Positions 1 to 6,328 of a stretch of 64,000 bases of DNA are shown here, in pieces. The stretch lies in assembly GCA_964391185.1 (NCBI GenBank), contig CAYMIX010000002.1, forward strand, positions 124,001 to 188,000, given 5' to 3'. Each line of letters opens with the position of its first letter. The first letter of the stretch is position 1. Position numbers and translations under genes: made by a program. Source of the DNA: JAKQEM01 sp964391185 (lineage in GTDB: Bacteria; Patescibacteriota; Gracilibacteria; Peribacterales; Peribacteraceae). The notes under the pieces are model-generated. The model was not told where the DNA came from, ran no database searches, and saw only the letters and a list, made by a program, of their open reading frames with translations.

Positions 1-646
1 CATCGATGGAACGAACTTTGTGTTGGAATGCTGCCGCAAGTACAAAGTCGGAGGATTTATTTATGCTTCGACAAGCGCCGTCTATGGCGATAACAAAGAG
101 TCCCCTTTCAGTGAAGAACATAAGACGGACCTCCCGATCAGCTTGTACGGTATGAGCAAGAAAGCGAATGAACTCCAGGCATATTGCTATCACCGCTTGT
201 TCGGTCTCAAGTGCACTGGGCTCCGATTCTTCACCGTCTATGGACCATGGGGACGCCCAGATATGGCGCTGTTCCTCTTTACGAGCTGGGCACTCAAAGA
301 TGAGCCAATGCAGATCTTCGGGCAGGGCAAAATGAAGCGCGACTTCACGTACGTGGATGACATTGTTTCGGGCATCGTCGCTTCGCTCGATAAAAACTAT
401 GACTATGAAATCTTCAACCTGGGAGGTGGAAAAACAGAAGAATTAATGAGCTATGTTTCTGCCGTCGAACAAGCTGTCGGAAAGGAAGCGAAGAAGGAAT
501 ATCTCCCGATGCAGCAGGGTGACGTCGTGGCTACATCAGCAGATATTTCGAAGGCTCAGAAGATGCTTGGCTACGACCCAAAGACGCATATCTCAGAAGG
601 TGTGCCGAAATTCGTGCAGTGGTATAGGGAGTATTATGGGTTGTAG
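1..646 (+). CDS. UDP-glucuronate 4-epimerase, 5'-truncated
   Basis: This extended-SDR epimerase gene is cut by the left window edge. The frame is open from base 2 and starts with a typical N-x-x-G-T helix. The internal GTG at 20 is not a credible start. Visible features are the S-T-S-x-V-Y-G strand, the catalytic Y-x-x-x-K (YGMSK) and the signature FFTVYGPWGRPDMA, which is characteristic of UDP-glucuronate/UDP-GalA 4-epimerases. The predicted reaction is UDP-GlcA to UDP-GalA in the cytosol, feeding the glycosyltransferases of this locus. The NAD-binding Rossmann N-terminus lies outside the window. Family is certain; substrate is likely but rests on the signature alone. Confidence 0.88.
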   Translation, partial: IDGTNFVLECCRKYKVGGFIYASTSAVYGDNKESPFSEEHKTDLPISLYGMSKKANELQAYCYHRLFGLKCTGLRFFTVYGPWGRPDMALFLFTSWALKDEPMQIFGQGKMKRDFTYVDDIVSGIVASLDKNYDYEIFNLGGGKTEELMSYVSAVEQAVGKEAKKEYLPMQQGDVVATSADISKAQKMLGYDPKTHISEGVPKFVQWYREYYGL

Positions 647-700
647 GATTCAGAAGATGCAGACGATTCAGAAGAATCAGAGGAACCGGGCTTTTCTTCA
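647..700. repeat. Iterated-word spacer after the epimerase
   Basis: GATTCAGAAGA occurs at 647-657 and 665-675, followed by variants (AGAATCAGAGGAA). A weak GAAGAA/TTCTTC inverted match follows. It resembles half of the class 1 iterated-word hairpins found elsewhere in this window. No gene is seen in 647-779. Confidence 0.4.
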
Positions 701-779
701 TTCTATAACATTGACCGGGGAGCAGTTTTTCGCATAATGCAGCGGCGAACCGTTCTTTCCCGAAACCACGGAGGCGCTG

Positions 780-1057
780 ATGAATCACGAGCAATTAACG
801 AAGAGGCTGAAGCTGCTGATGGGAGTGATGGGATTGGCCTGCGGAATCATGTGCAGGTCGTTCCACATGTCACCGGTTGAAGCCGTCCTGACGACGCTGA
901 CGACCGCAGCCGCAATATTCGCATGGCTGCTCACCCAGTGTCCGAAGCAGCGACGACGCTACGTCGCAATCAGGATCCTCGCGATCCTGGTCACCTTCCT
1001 CGTTTTCAGCCTTGCAGGGTATGCAATCTACCCTGCTCTGAACACGCGTTCGCACAA
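780..1057 (+). CDS. Small three-TM protein with no stop before its terminator (possible frameshift)
   Basis: ATG at 780 has a good Shine-Dalgarno (GGAG, 6-nt spacer), which is rare in this window. About 90 residues follow with three hydrophobic segments, roughly residues 10-25, 35-52 and 62-82. The frame then stays open to 1667, but that part is antisense to another gene and crosses a strong hairpin at 1058-1081, so I treat it as non-coding read-through. A TGA in another frame at 1039-1041 would end an 86-residue protein, so a one-base indel near 1000-1040 is suspected. I do not recognise the family. With the converging 1179-1625 gene it looks like a small acquired island. Confidence 0.45.
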
Positions 1058-1087
1058 GGCCGACCCCGTCGCGGGTCGGCCGGTTTT
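1058..1087 (+). terminator. Rho-independent terminator-like hairpin
   Basis: Perfect 9-bp stem GGCCGACCC/GGGTCGGCC (1058-1066, 1073-1081) with a 6-nt loop, followed by GG and TTTT (1084-1087). It fits termination of the gene starting at 780 and argues against coding beyond this point. Confidence 0.7.
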
Positions 1088-1105
1088 AAGCAACTCGAAA
1101 GAACC

Positions 1106-1165
1106 CCCTTCACAGCATCATGCTATGAAGGGAGCGAATACTGCTCAACAGAATCCTTTCTGTTG
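1106..1165 (-). terminator. Two hairpins downstream of the minus-strand gene
   Basis: Stem CCCTTCA-AGCA/TGCT-TGAAGGG (1106-1117, 1121-1132, one mismatch) and stem CAACAGA/TCTGTTG (1146-1152, 1159-1165). Both lie just past the stop of the gene ending at 1179. The T-tract on the minus strand is weak, so the terminator role is inferred from position. Confidence 0.45.
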
Positions 1166-1178
1166 TGTCTTGAAAGAG

Positions 1179-1625
1179 TCAGCGGCTGCTGTAGTGCGGG
1201 TCCGGGAAGTAGTGGACCAGCCAGATCACTGCGGGCAACGTCGACACAGCGGATGCCCAGAAGATCATCCTGGGCACCAGACTATCTTCGACCATCTGCT
1301 GTCGGGCCAAGGCCTCTGCCACCATTCCGAGAAGTGGCAGGATGACCCACACCAAGCAACACATGATCCGGCGCCAGAAGAACGCCTCCTTCGTACATCC
1401 CCGCTTTTGCCTTGTGGCCCCCATCAATCTATTAATGACAGAGGACCCAAAGTTCTCGGCTGGGGGTGCGCCTGGGATGATAATCGTCGGACCCCAGGTG
1501 CTGGTTTCATTGGCCAGCTGTGCCCTCTTCCTCAAGGCATTGCGGTAGCGCCGAAGCGCGACCACAAAGCCGCAGACACAGAGAACAACCGCCAGCGCCG
1601 CAAGAATCAAGAGACCGTTCGACAT
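1179..1625 (-). CDS. Small membrane protein, unknown family
   Basis: A product of about 148 residues with an N-terminal TM segment (residues 2-22), a basic stretch, a polar middle, and two further hydrophobic segments around 85-105 and 118-140. The ATG at 1625 is chosen over the TTG two codons upstream because GGAG lies 6 nt before it. The gene converges on the 780 gene and shares its SD-type initiation, unlike neighbouring glycan genes that are SD-less or leaderless. I do not recognise the family. Its function is unknown and it may be part of a small horizontally acquired unit. Confidence 0.5.
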   Translation of the reverse strand: MSNGLLILAALAVVLCVCGFVVALRRYRNALRKRAQLANETSTWGPTIIIPGAPPAENFGSSVINRLMGATRQKRGCTKEAFFWRRIMCCLVWVILPLLGMVAEALARQQMVEDSLVPRMIFWASAVSTLPAVIWLVHYFPDPHYSSR

Positions 1626-1693
1626 GACCAACTCCAGAAAGGGTTTGCCCCGAAGGGCTGGAAATGAGCAGATAATAGGTAGTATATAGACTA

Positions 1694-1725
1694 TTGCTAA
1701 ATTATCAATACTATGTTATTATAAT
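1694..1725 (+). promoter_or_regulatory. Candidate promoter of the small exported protein
   Basis: Consensus TATAAT at 1720-1725 with TTGCTA at 1694-1699 (20-nt spacer, long). This leaves a leader of about 20 nt before ATG 1753, unlike the leaderless arrangement common elsewhere. Confidence 0.5.
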
Positions 1726-1752
1726 AACAACAAACATCCTTCCCCCCTTACT

Positions 1753-1983
1753 ATGGCTACTAAGCCACAGTCCCGGTACCAGCGCCTTGTCGCAGGATTT
1801 GCCGCTTCCGCCTTCGCTCTGCTCACGATGTTGAGCATCCAGCAGCACGAGGCAAATACTGTTACTGCAGAAGTGGTTCGCCACCCTGCTGTGATGACGA
1901 ACTACCGTAATGGCTGTCTCGTTATCAAGAATAAGAACCAGCGCTTGGTGACGAATAACTATCGTTTCTGTAAGACGAAGTAA
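1753..1983 (+). CDS. Small secreted or membrane-anchored basic peptide
   Basis: A 76-residue protein. Basic N-terminus (residues 1-11), a hydrophobic core at about 12-28, then a polar tail of about 45 residues containing two cysteines (NGC and RFCKTK) that could form one disulfide. It looks like a Sec signal peptide or signal anchor followed by a tiny exported domain. There is no Shine-Dalgarno; a consensus -10 lies 28 nt upstream. No family is recognised. It stands alone between the small island and the GT-C gene that ends at 2013. Confidence 0.55.
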   Translation: MATKPQSRYQRLVAGFAASAFALLTMLSIQQHEANTVTAEVVRHPAVMTNYRNGCLVIKNKNQRLVTNNYRFCKTK

Positions 1984-2012
1984 TCCGGCTTCGCCTACGG
2001 GCTACGCCGCGA
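1984..2012. repeat. Class 2 G+C-rich palindrome
   Basis: CGGC...GCCG hairpin with the words GGCTTCGCCTACGGGCTACG, between two gene ends (1983 and 2013). It shares GCGACTAC with the element at 7978-8022. Probably a short dispersed palindrome that could act as a terminator in both directions. Confidence 0.45.
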
Positions 2013-3230
2013 CTACTTTCTAACCCAGACTTCAAACGGCAGGCCCTGAAGTAACACAAAGTGTGTACTTCGGGGCAGGCCGGCAATGGATTCCCATCCG
2101 GCTTGCTGCTCTAGTTCCTTACAGGACTGGAGACAAACAACTGCCCTCGCAGTATCAAGATAATCCATAACAAACCTCCGCACCGGGGTTTTACTCGCGT
2201 GCTGCCACTCATGACCAAAAGAACCATTGATCAAGAGTTCGCCCGAGCCCGATTGTTCATCGATAGTCTTCATCACAGACGAAGCAAGAGACGGTGCGTA
2301 TTGTGGCGGACGCAATCCCGTCATCATTAAGATGGTGATAAACGGTACGCCGAGAACAATTGCTGCACGGATAGTTGGACGACTTTTGAGAACAGGGAAC
2401 ATTCCCGCGATAAAGAGCGGCGTGAACAGTATCGCGTAGTAGTCGTAGCGAGAAAGGAAGATGTACGCGCCAACAAGGACAAAACTTCCGAGCAACCCAA
2501 ATGTTGGTTTGCGTAGCAATCCAATGGTTCCAAAAAGACTCAGGACAATGCTGCCACCGAGCGCCCATACCCATCCTGTCTCCGCGATACGCTGGATCAA
2601 TGTCTGGGAGACATCTTTATCAGCGTGCATAAACATACTCGCAGCTGCGAGTGGATTTGTTAGTGTATACAGCGCGAGCAATAAGACTGGGACGATGCAG
2701 ATAGTCAGCGCTTGTGATTTGCTAATAGAAGACCGCCAGAGAAGCGATAGGACTAGCGGACCAAATAGTACGGCCTGGTACGCCGTGAAGAGGCTGGCGA
2801 GCCATAGGAGGCCAATGAGCCATGCGTGTGTGGCGTCGTCTTTGTGCTTGAGGAACAACCAGACGAATACGAGCATCTGGAGCGCGGTCAGTGGTGCCAT
2901 CATGACTGTACCTGCGGCGTAGATAACCGATGCAGAGAAAAGCCAACCGAACGCCAAGGACAATCGTGAGAGCAACGGATAGTTCCGCGCAGCATCCAGA
3001 ATCAGCCACACTGCCTGGATGAGTAACGTTGCGAGGACGATGCGCCAGAATATTTCCTGATACTGCCAGCCATCAAGCAAACTCAGAATCCACCGTGCAA
3101 GTGGTGGATGTGGATAGGGAATATCCAAAAGATATTTTGCTTCATCCGTGCGAACCCCAAGATACGTCTGCCATCCAGCGAGGATGAACGCGTAGACTTG
3201 CAGGCCGATGATCGCTTTTAGTCGGCGCAT
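2013..3230 (-). CDS. GT-C membrane glycosyltransferase (PMT/ArnT-like)
   Basis: A polytopic protein of 405 residues with about ten TM segments. After TM1, the first outside loop carries R-T-D-E-A-K-Y followed by a PHPPLARW motif. This is typical of GT39/GT83 polyprenyl-phosphate-sugar transferases, where the acidic residues are catalytic. A soluble domain of about 90 residues closes the protein. It would transfer a sugar from a polyprenyl phosphate on the outer face of the membrane. Its start overlaps by 13 nt the end of the DPM-synthase-like gene (3218-4186), which likely supplies its donor. Acceptor unknown. Confidence 0.72.
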   Translation of the reverse strand: MRRLKAIIGLQVYAFILAGWQTYLGVRTDEAKYLLDIPYPHPPLARWILSLLDGWQYQEIFWRIVLATLLIQAVWLILDAARNYPLLSRLSLAFGWLFSASVIYAAGTVMMAPLTALQMLVFVWLFLKHKDDATHAWLIGLLWLASLFTAYQAVLFGPLVLSLLWRSSISKSQALTICIVPVLLLALYTLTNPLAAASMFMHADKDVSQTLIQRIAETGWVWALGGSIVLSLFGTIGLLRKPTFGLLGSFVLVGAYIFLSRYDYYAILFTPLFIAGMFPVLKSRPTIRAAIVLGVPFITILMMTGLRPPQYAPSLASSVMKTIDEQSGSGELLINGSFGHEWQHASKTPVRRFVMDYLDTARAVVCLQSCKELEQQAGWESIAGLPRSTHFVLLQGLPFEVWVRK

Positions 3231-4186
3231 GGGATTGGTTTAGAATTTCCAAAAAGCCATTCGTAACAAGTTTCTTCATCATTACCACGATGATGCTGAC
3301 GATGCATAAATGTGAATCCTTCTTTTGTAACAGACTCCAGAGACATATCGGAAATTAGCCAACCTTGTTCAGTTTCTAATTGCTTGAGTGATTCCTGAAT
3401 GCGCGCATAATCGTTGATTAACGGAAATAGTAAGAACGCTTTTGCTCCAAGAACGATAAAAAGAAAGAGGACGACAGCAAAAAATAATACCTTCTGAACC
3501 CGATGCAGGGCGATACGAATCAACTGCCACAAAAGTTGGAATGTAACCTTAGCTGAAAGTTTGCTCTCGCCATGTTTGCGCATGTGGAAGTGCAGAGGAA
3601 CTTCTGCAGTCTTGGCATTTTTCGGAAGATGCGCGAGGACTTCGAGAAGAATTTTGAACCCCGTTGGACGCAGTTTCGTCGCGATCTTTTTGTACACATC
3701 TGCTTTGATCGCGAAGAATCCACTCATCGGATCACTCACTTCTACTGAAGGTAATTTACGAGAAAAGAACGTTGCCACTTGGCTGCCGATACGACGACTA
3801 CCTTCCCACTCTCCCACACTTCCCCCTTCGATGTAACGCGATGCAACGGCAATGTCTGCACCCTCTTCGATTTTGTCTGCGAGCTGTGTAATGAGGATAG
3901 GATCGTGCTGAAGATCTGCATCCATGACTATTAGTGTTGTACCTTTGGCCATATTGAAACCTTCGACGACAGCAGATGAAAGGCCACGTCGACCGACGCG
4001 TCGGAGGACCCGGAGCATGTGATAATCGGCCATCATCGCCTCGGCCTTTTCCCAGGTTTTATCCGGTGAATCATCATCAACAATAATTACTTCGAAAGGC
4101 CGTTTACCCATCACTTCCGTAATACGCTTAAGGAGTTCATTGAGATTCGCCGATTCGTTATATGTAGGGAGGATAATGGATAACAC
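3218..4186 (-). CDS. GT2 polyprenol-phosphate-mannose-synthase-like, with C-terminal TMs
   Basis: A 322-residue protein. The GT-A domain starts with SIILPTYNESANL, then VDDDSPDKTWE, and a DADLQHDP metal-binding motif near residue 92. Two hydrophobic segments follow (about 225-265), then a Cys-containing tail. The DPM1/DPG-synthase group transfers a hexose from a nucleotide sugar to polyprenyl phosphate at the inner membrane face. The start is GTG at 4186 with CATAAT ending 6 nt upstream, so the mRNA is probably leaderless. It forms an operon with the overlapping GT-C gene (2013-3230). The tail after the TMs is unusual and may be periplasmic. Confidence 0.82.
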   Translation of the reverse strand: MLSIILPTYNESANLNELLKRITEVMGKRPFEVIIVDDDSPDKTWEKAEAMMADYHMLRVLRRVGRRGLSSAVVEGFNMAKGTTLIVMDADLQHDPILITQLADKIEEGADIAVASRYIEGGSVGEWEGSRRIGSQVATFFSRKLPSVEVSDPMSGFFAIKADVYKKIATKLRPTGFKILLEVLAHLPKNAKTAEVPLHFHMRKHGESKLSAKVTFQLLWQLIRIALHRVQKVLFFAVVLFLFIVLGAKAFLLFPLINDYARIQESLKQLETEQGWLISDMSLESVTKEGFTFMHRQHHRGNDEETCYEWLFGNSKPIPCAD

Positions 4187-4190
4187 GGTC

Positions 4191-4266
4191 GAATTATGAA
4201 GTATGAATCAAGAATTATGAAGCTAAAGCGGAAATCCCGTAATTCACACTTCATAATTCGTAATTC
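4191..4266. repeat. Class 1 iterated-word inverted repeat
   Basis: Left arm GAATTATGAAGTATGAAT (4191-4208) pairs with ATTCACACTTCATAATTC (4242-4259) with one mismatch; GAATTATGAAG repeats at 4212-4222. It sits between divergent genes (4186 and 4295). A near-identical arm recurs at 62135-62155. Confidence 0.75.
4193..4198 (-). promoter_or_regulatory. -10 element of the GT2 gene, inside a repeat arm
   Basis: CATAAT on the minus strand, exactly 6 nt before GTG 4186. The hexamer is part of the left arm of the inverted repeat at 4191-4266. Confidence 0.55.
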
Positions 4267-4294
4267 TCGGTTCACTGCTACAATCCACCGCACA

Positions 4295-5209
4295 ATGAAG
4301 ATTTTGGTTACAGGCAGCTCCGGCACCATAGGAACCCGCCTCTGCGAGAAGCTTCTCGAACGTGGCGATGAGGTCATGGGCGTCGACTGGGTACCGAACA
4401 AATGGCAGCCATCAGTACAAAAAGTGACGACAATCGTCGACCTCCGTGATGCACAGGCCCTAGAAGCTGAAAGCCAAAAGCTGAAAGCTGACGTATGTAT
4501 TCACCTCGCAGCCAACGCCCGCGTGTACGAACTCGTCGAACATCCAGAGAGGGCGCTCGATAACTTCATCACGCTTTTTAACACACTCGAGTTCTGCCGG
4601 AAGAACAATATCAAGAAGTTCATGTTCGCTTCGTCGCGCGAGAGTTACGGCAATATCAAAGCTGAGAAATATCGTGAAGATATGGTGCGCGTAGAGAATT
4701 GCGAAAGCCCTTACACCGCAAGTAAAGTCGGAGGAGAAGCTTTGGTCGAGGCTTACAGACGTTGCTACGGAATTGATCAGATCACATTCCGGTTCTCCAA
4801 TGTGTACGGCGCCTACGATGATTCCGAGCGCGTGGTCCCACTCTTCTTCCGCAAAGCTCGTGCAAATGAATCGATGCATATCTTCGGGAAAGAAAAGTGC
4901 TTGGACTTCACATACATCGATGACTGCGTGGGTGGAATCATGGCTGCTTTTGATCACTTCGATACCGCAAAAAATGATACGTACAACTTGGCTTTCGGCG
5001 AAGGAACAACAGTGGTACGCCTCGCTGAACGCATCAAAGAACTTCTTGGAAGCACGTCAGAATTCACTTACGGAGAAGCTCGCACAGGTGAAGTAACGCG
5101 CTACATCGCGGACATTTCCAAGGCCAAGAAGGCATTCGGTTACAACCCACAGTATTCGTTCGATCAAGGAATCGAAGCGGCTGTGGAGTGGTATAAGGCG
5201 AATACGTGA
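4295..5209 (+). CDS. NAD-dependent nucleotide-sugar epimerase/dehydratase
   Basis: An extended SDR of 304 residues from ATG 4295, where the fold begins (MKILVTGSSGTIG). The upstream in-frame ATGs lie in repeat sequence and are rejected. TGxxGxxG sits at 6-13. The active site appears as an S-S-R-E-S-Y-G strand followed by Y-T-A-S-K. FTYIDDCVGG and a C-terminal substrate lobe complete the fold. Substrate cannot be named. An 11-nt direct repeat (AAGCTGAAAGC at 4464 and 4478) encodes a Glu/Lys-rich loop and resembles the iterated words seen in spacers. TACAAT lies 10 nt upstream as a possible -10. Confidence 0.8.
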   Translation: MKILVTGSSGTIGTRLCEKLLERGDEVMGVDWVPNKWQPSVQKVTTIVDLRDAQALEAESQKLKADVCIHLAANARVYELVEHPERALDNFITLFNTLEFCRKNNIKKFMFASSRESYGNIKAEKYREDMVRVENCESPYTASKVGGEALVEAYRRCYGIDQITFRFSNVYGAYDDSERVVPLFFRKARANESMHIFGKEKCLDFTYIDDCVGGIMAAFDHFDTAKNDTYNLAFGEGTTVVRLAERIKELLGSTSEFTYGEARTGEVTRYIADISKAKKAFGYNPQYSFDQGIEAAVEWYKANT

Positions 5210-5213
5210 CGCA

Positions 5214-5242
5214 TTGACATAAAAACATAAAATTATTAAAAT
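5214..5242 (+). promoter_or_regulatory. Consensus leaderless promoter
   Basis: TTGACA (5214-5219), a 17-nt spacer, TAAAAT (5237-5242), then 6 nt to ATG 5249. This is the best complete promoter in the window and the model for the leaderless starts seen elsewhere. Confidence 0.8.
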
Positions 5243-5248
5243 GCAAAT

Positions 5249-5662
5249 ATGGTTCTCGGAATTTATCCCGAAAACGAAGGGCAGGAACAGATAAAAATTT
5301 GTAATCCGGATTCATTCGAGGGAGAAAAAACATACACGTTTGATCCCCCACTTGATATTGCAACGGTGTCATTTTTAAATGAACACTTCTGCGGTCATCC
5401 ACCAAAGATGCAAAAACCAACATTTCTTGTGCAAGACATTCGCAAGGCAGGTCTGAAGGAAGGGAAATTCATTGGCCTTGCGAAAACGAGCAATCCAAGA
5501 ATACGAACTGGATCATTCGTCTGTACAATGGAATTTCGTAATCGCGCTACCGGGAACATGGAAACTACACGATATGTTGCACTCGTAAAATTTTCCAGAG
5601 GTGCTGCTGAAGGCGTCACGATTAATGTACGCGAAAAAGTGGTAGATGCTCTTCACCCATAA
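5249..5662 (+). CDS. Hypothetical cytosolic protein, 137 aa
   Basis: A soluble protein with no signal peptide or TM segment. It has alternating charged and beta-prone stretches, a Cys/His-containing segment (HFCGHPPK, about residues 46-53) and a basic C-terminal half. I do not recognise the family. The start is strongly supported by a consensus promoter placing the transcription start at or beside the ATG. It converges with the methyltransferase gene at 5664 with only 1 nt between them. A strong dedicated promoter within a glycan locus suggests a separately expressed gene rather than an operon member. Confidence 0.65.
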   Translation: MVLGIYPENEGQEQIKICNPDSFEGEKTYTFDPPLDIATVSFLNEHFCGHPPKMQKPTFLVQDIRKAGLKEGKFIGLAKTSNPRIRTGSFVCTMEFRNRATGNMETTRYVALVKFSRGAAEGVTINVREKVVDALHP

Positions 5663-5663
5663 T

Positions 5664-6221
5664 TTACTTCACATACAACACCGCATCTCCTTTCACCTGC
5701 GTCGGTTTGATGCCAGGTATTTTGAACGAATGCGACACCACGCGTGTTCCTGGTTTGAGCTGAGGCCAGATAACTTCTTTAAAGAGTTTCATTTTTTGGA
5801 TCAATAGATAACACACAATCACATCCGCATCGCTGAAATCTTTCTGCCAGAAATCTCCATAACGGACTTCGACTGTTTTGTACCGACGCGCCTTCCACTT
5901 TGCGAGCAATAGAGTGGGAACAGAGAGTTCGTAGCCAACGGCAACTGCGCCTTTTTCTGCTGCAGCAATAAGCAAACGCCCGTCACCGCATCCAAGATCG
6001 TAGACTGTATCACCGCGTTTGATGACTGCGAGCTCGATCATGTGATCGGCAGTTTTCTTGGAAGTGGGAACGAATGGCGGAGCGCCCTGCATCACCAAGC
6101 GAATAACCGGAAGACAGATGACGACAATGACTGCCCAGATAATCAAAATACCAATGTGCGACGGCCCAAGAGCAATCGCAAGAACAAGAGAAGCCATCAG
6201 TAGAACTGCTTCCAGGACCAT
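5664..6221 (-). CDS. Membrane-anchored class I SAM methyltransferase
   Basis: A 185-residue protein with two N-terminal TM helices (about 4-20 and 24-45) followed by a compact Rossmann methyltransferase domain. Motif I is YDLGCGDGRLL (about residues 79-89) and a conserved acidic residue follows in VGYELS. Small membrane-anchored methyltransferases of this kind are frequent in CPR genomes; the substrate is unknown and could be a lipid or lipid-linked sugar. TACATT (6228-6233) ends 6 nt before ATG 6221, so it is likely leaderless and has its own promoter. Confidence 0.75.
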   Translation of the reverse strand: MVLEAVLLMASLVLAIALGPSHIGILIIWAVIVVICLPVIRLVMQGAPPFVPTSKKTADHMIELAVIKRGDTVYDLGCGDGRLLIAAAEKGAVAVGYELSVPTLLLAKWKARRYKTVEVRYGDFWQKDFSDADVIVCYLLIQKMKLFKEVIWPQLKPGTRVVSHSFKIPGIKPTQVKGDAVLYVK

Positions 6222-6227
6222 GCTCTA

Positions 6228-6233
6228 AATGTA
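6228..6233 (-). promoter_or_regulatory. -10 element, leaderless
   Basis: TACATT on the minus strand, 6 nt before ATG 6221. Confidence 0.5.
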
Positions 6234-6261
6234 TCATGCTTTCTTTTCTTCGTGATACGCC

Positions 6262-6281
6262 ATGGTTCGTCGGGCTCACCA
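6262..6281. repeat. Class 2 repeat fragment
   Basis: ATGGTTCGTCGGGCTCACCA recurs as an exact 20-mer at 29296-29315. It lies in the spacer between the flavoprotein stop and the methyltransferase start. Confidence 0.65.
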
Positions 6282-6298
6282 CAGGTTTTCAAGGAACT

Positions 6299-6328
6299 AT
6301 CACGAATCCTTCTGTTTGGATTCGTGAT
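6299..6328 (-). terminator. Hairpin overlapping the flavoprotein stop codon
   Basis: Perfect 11-bp stem ATCACGAATCC/GGATTCGTGAT (6299-6309, 6318-6328) with an 8-nt loop. It encodes the last codons and the TGA of the flavoprotein gene. There is no clear T-tract, so it may be a 3' stabiliser or a Rho-type site instead. Confidence 0.55.

Noticed and set aside
1058..1667. Continuation of the 780 frame to a 295-residue protein
   Set aside because: The extension is compositionally unlike the hydrophobic first part, runs antisense to a plausible gene, and passes through a strong terminator hairpin.
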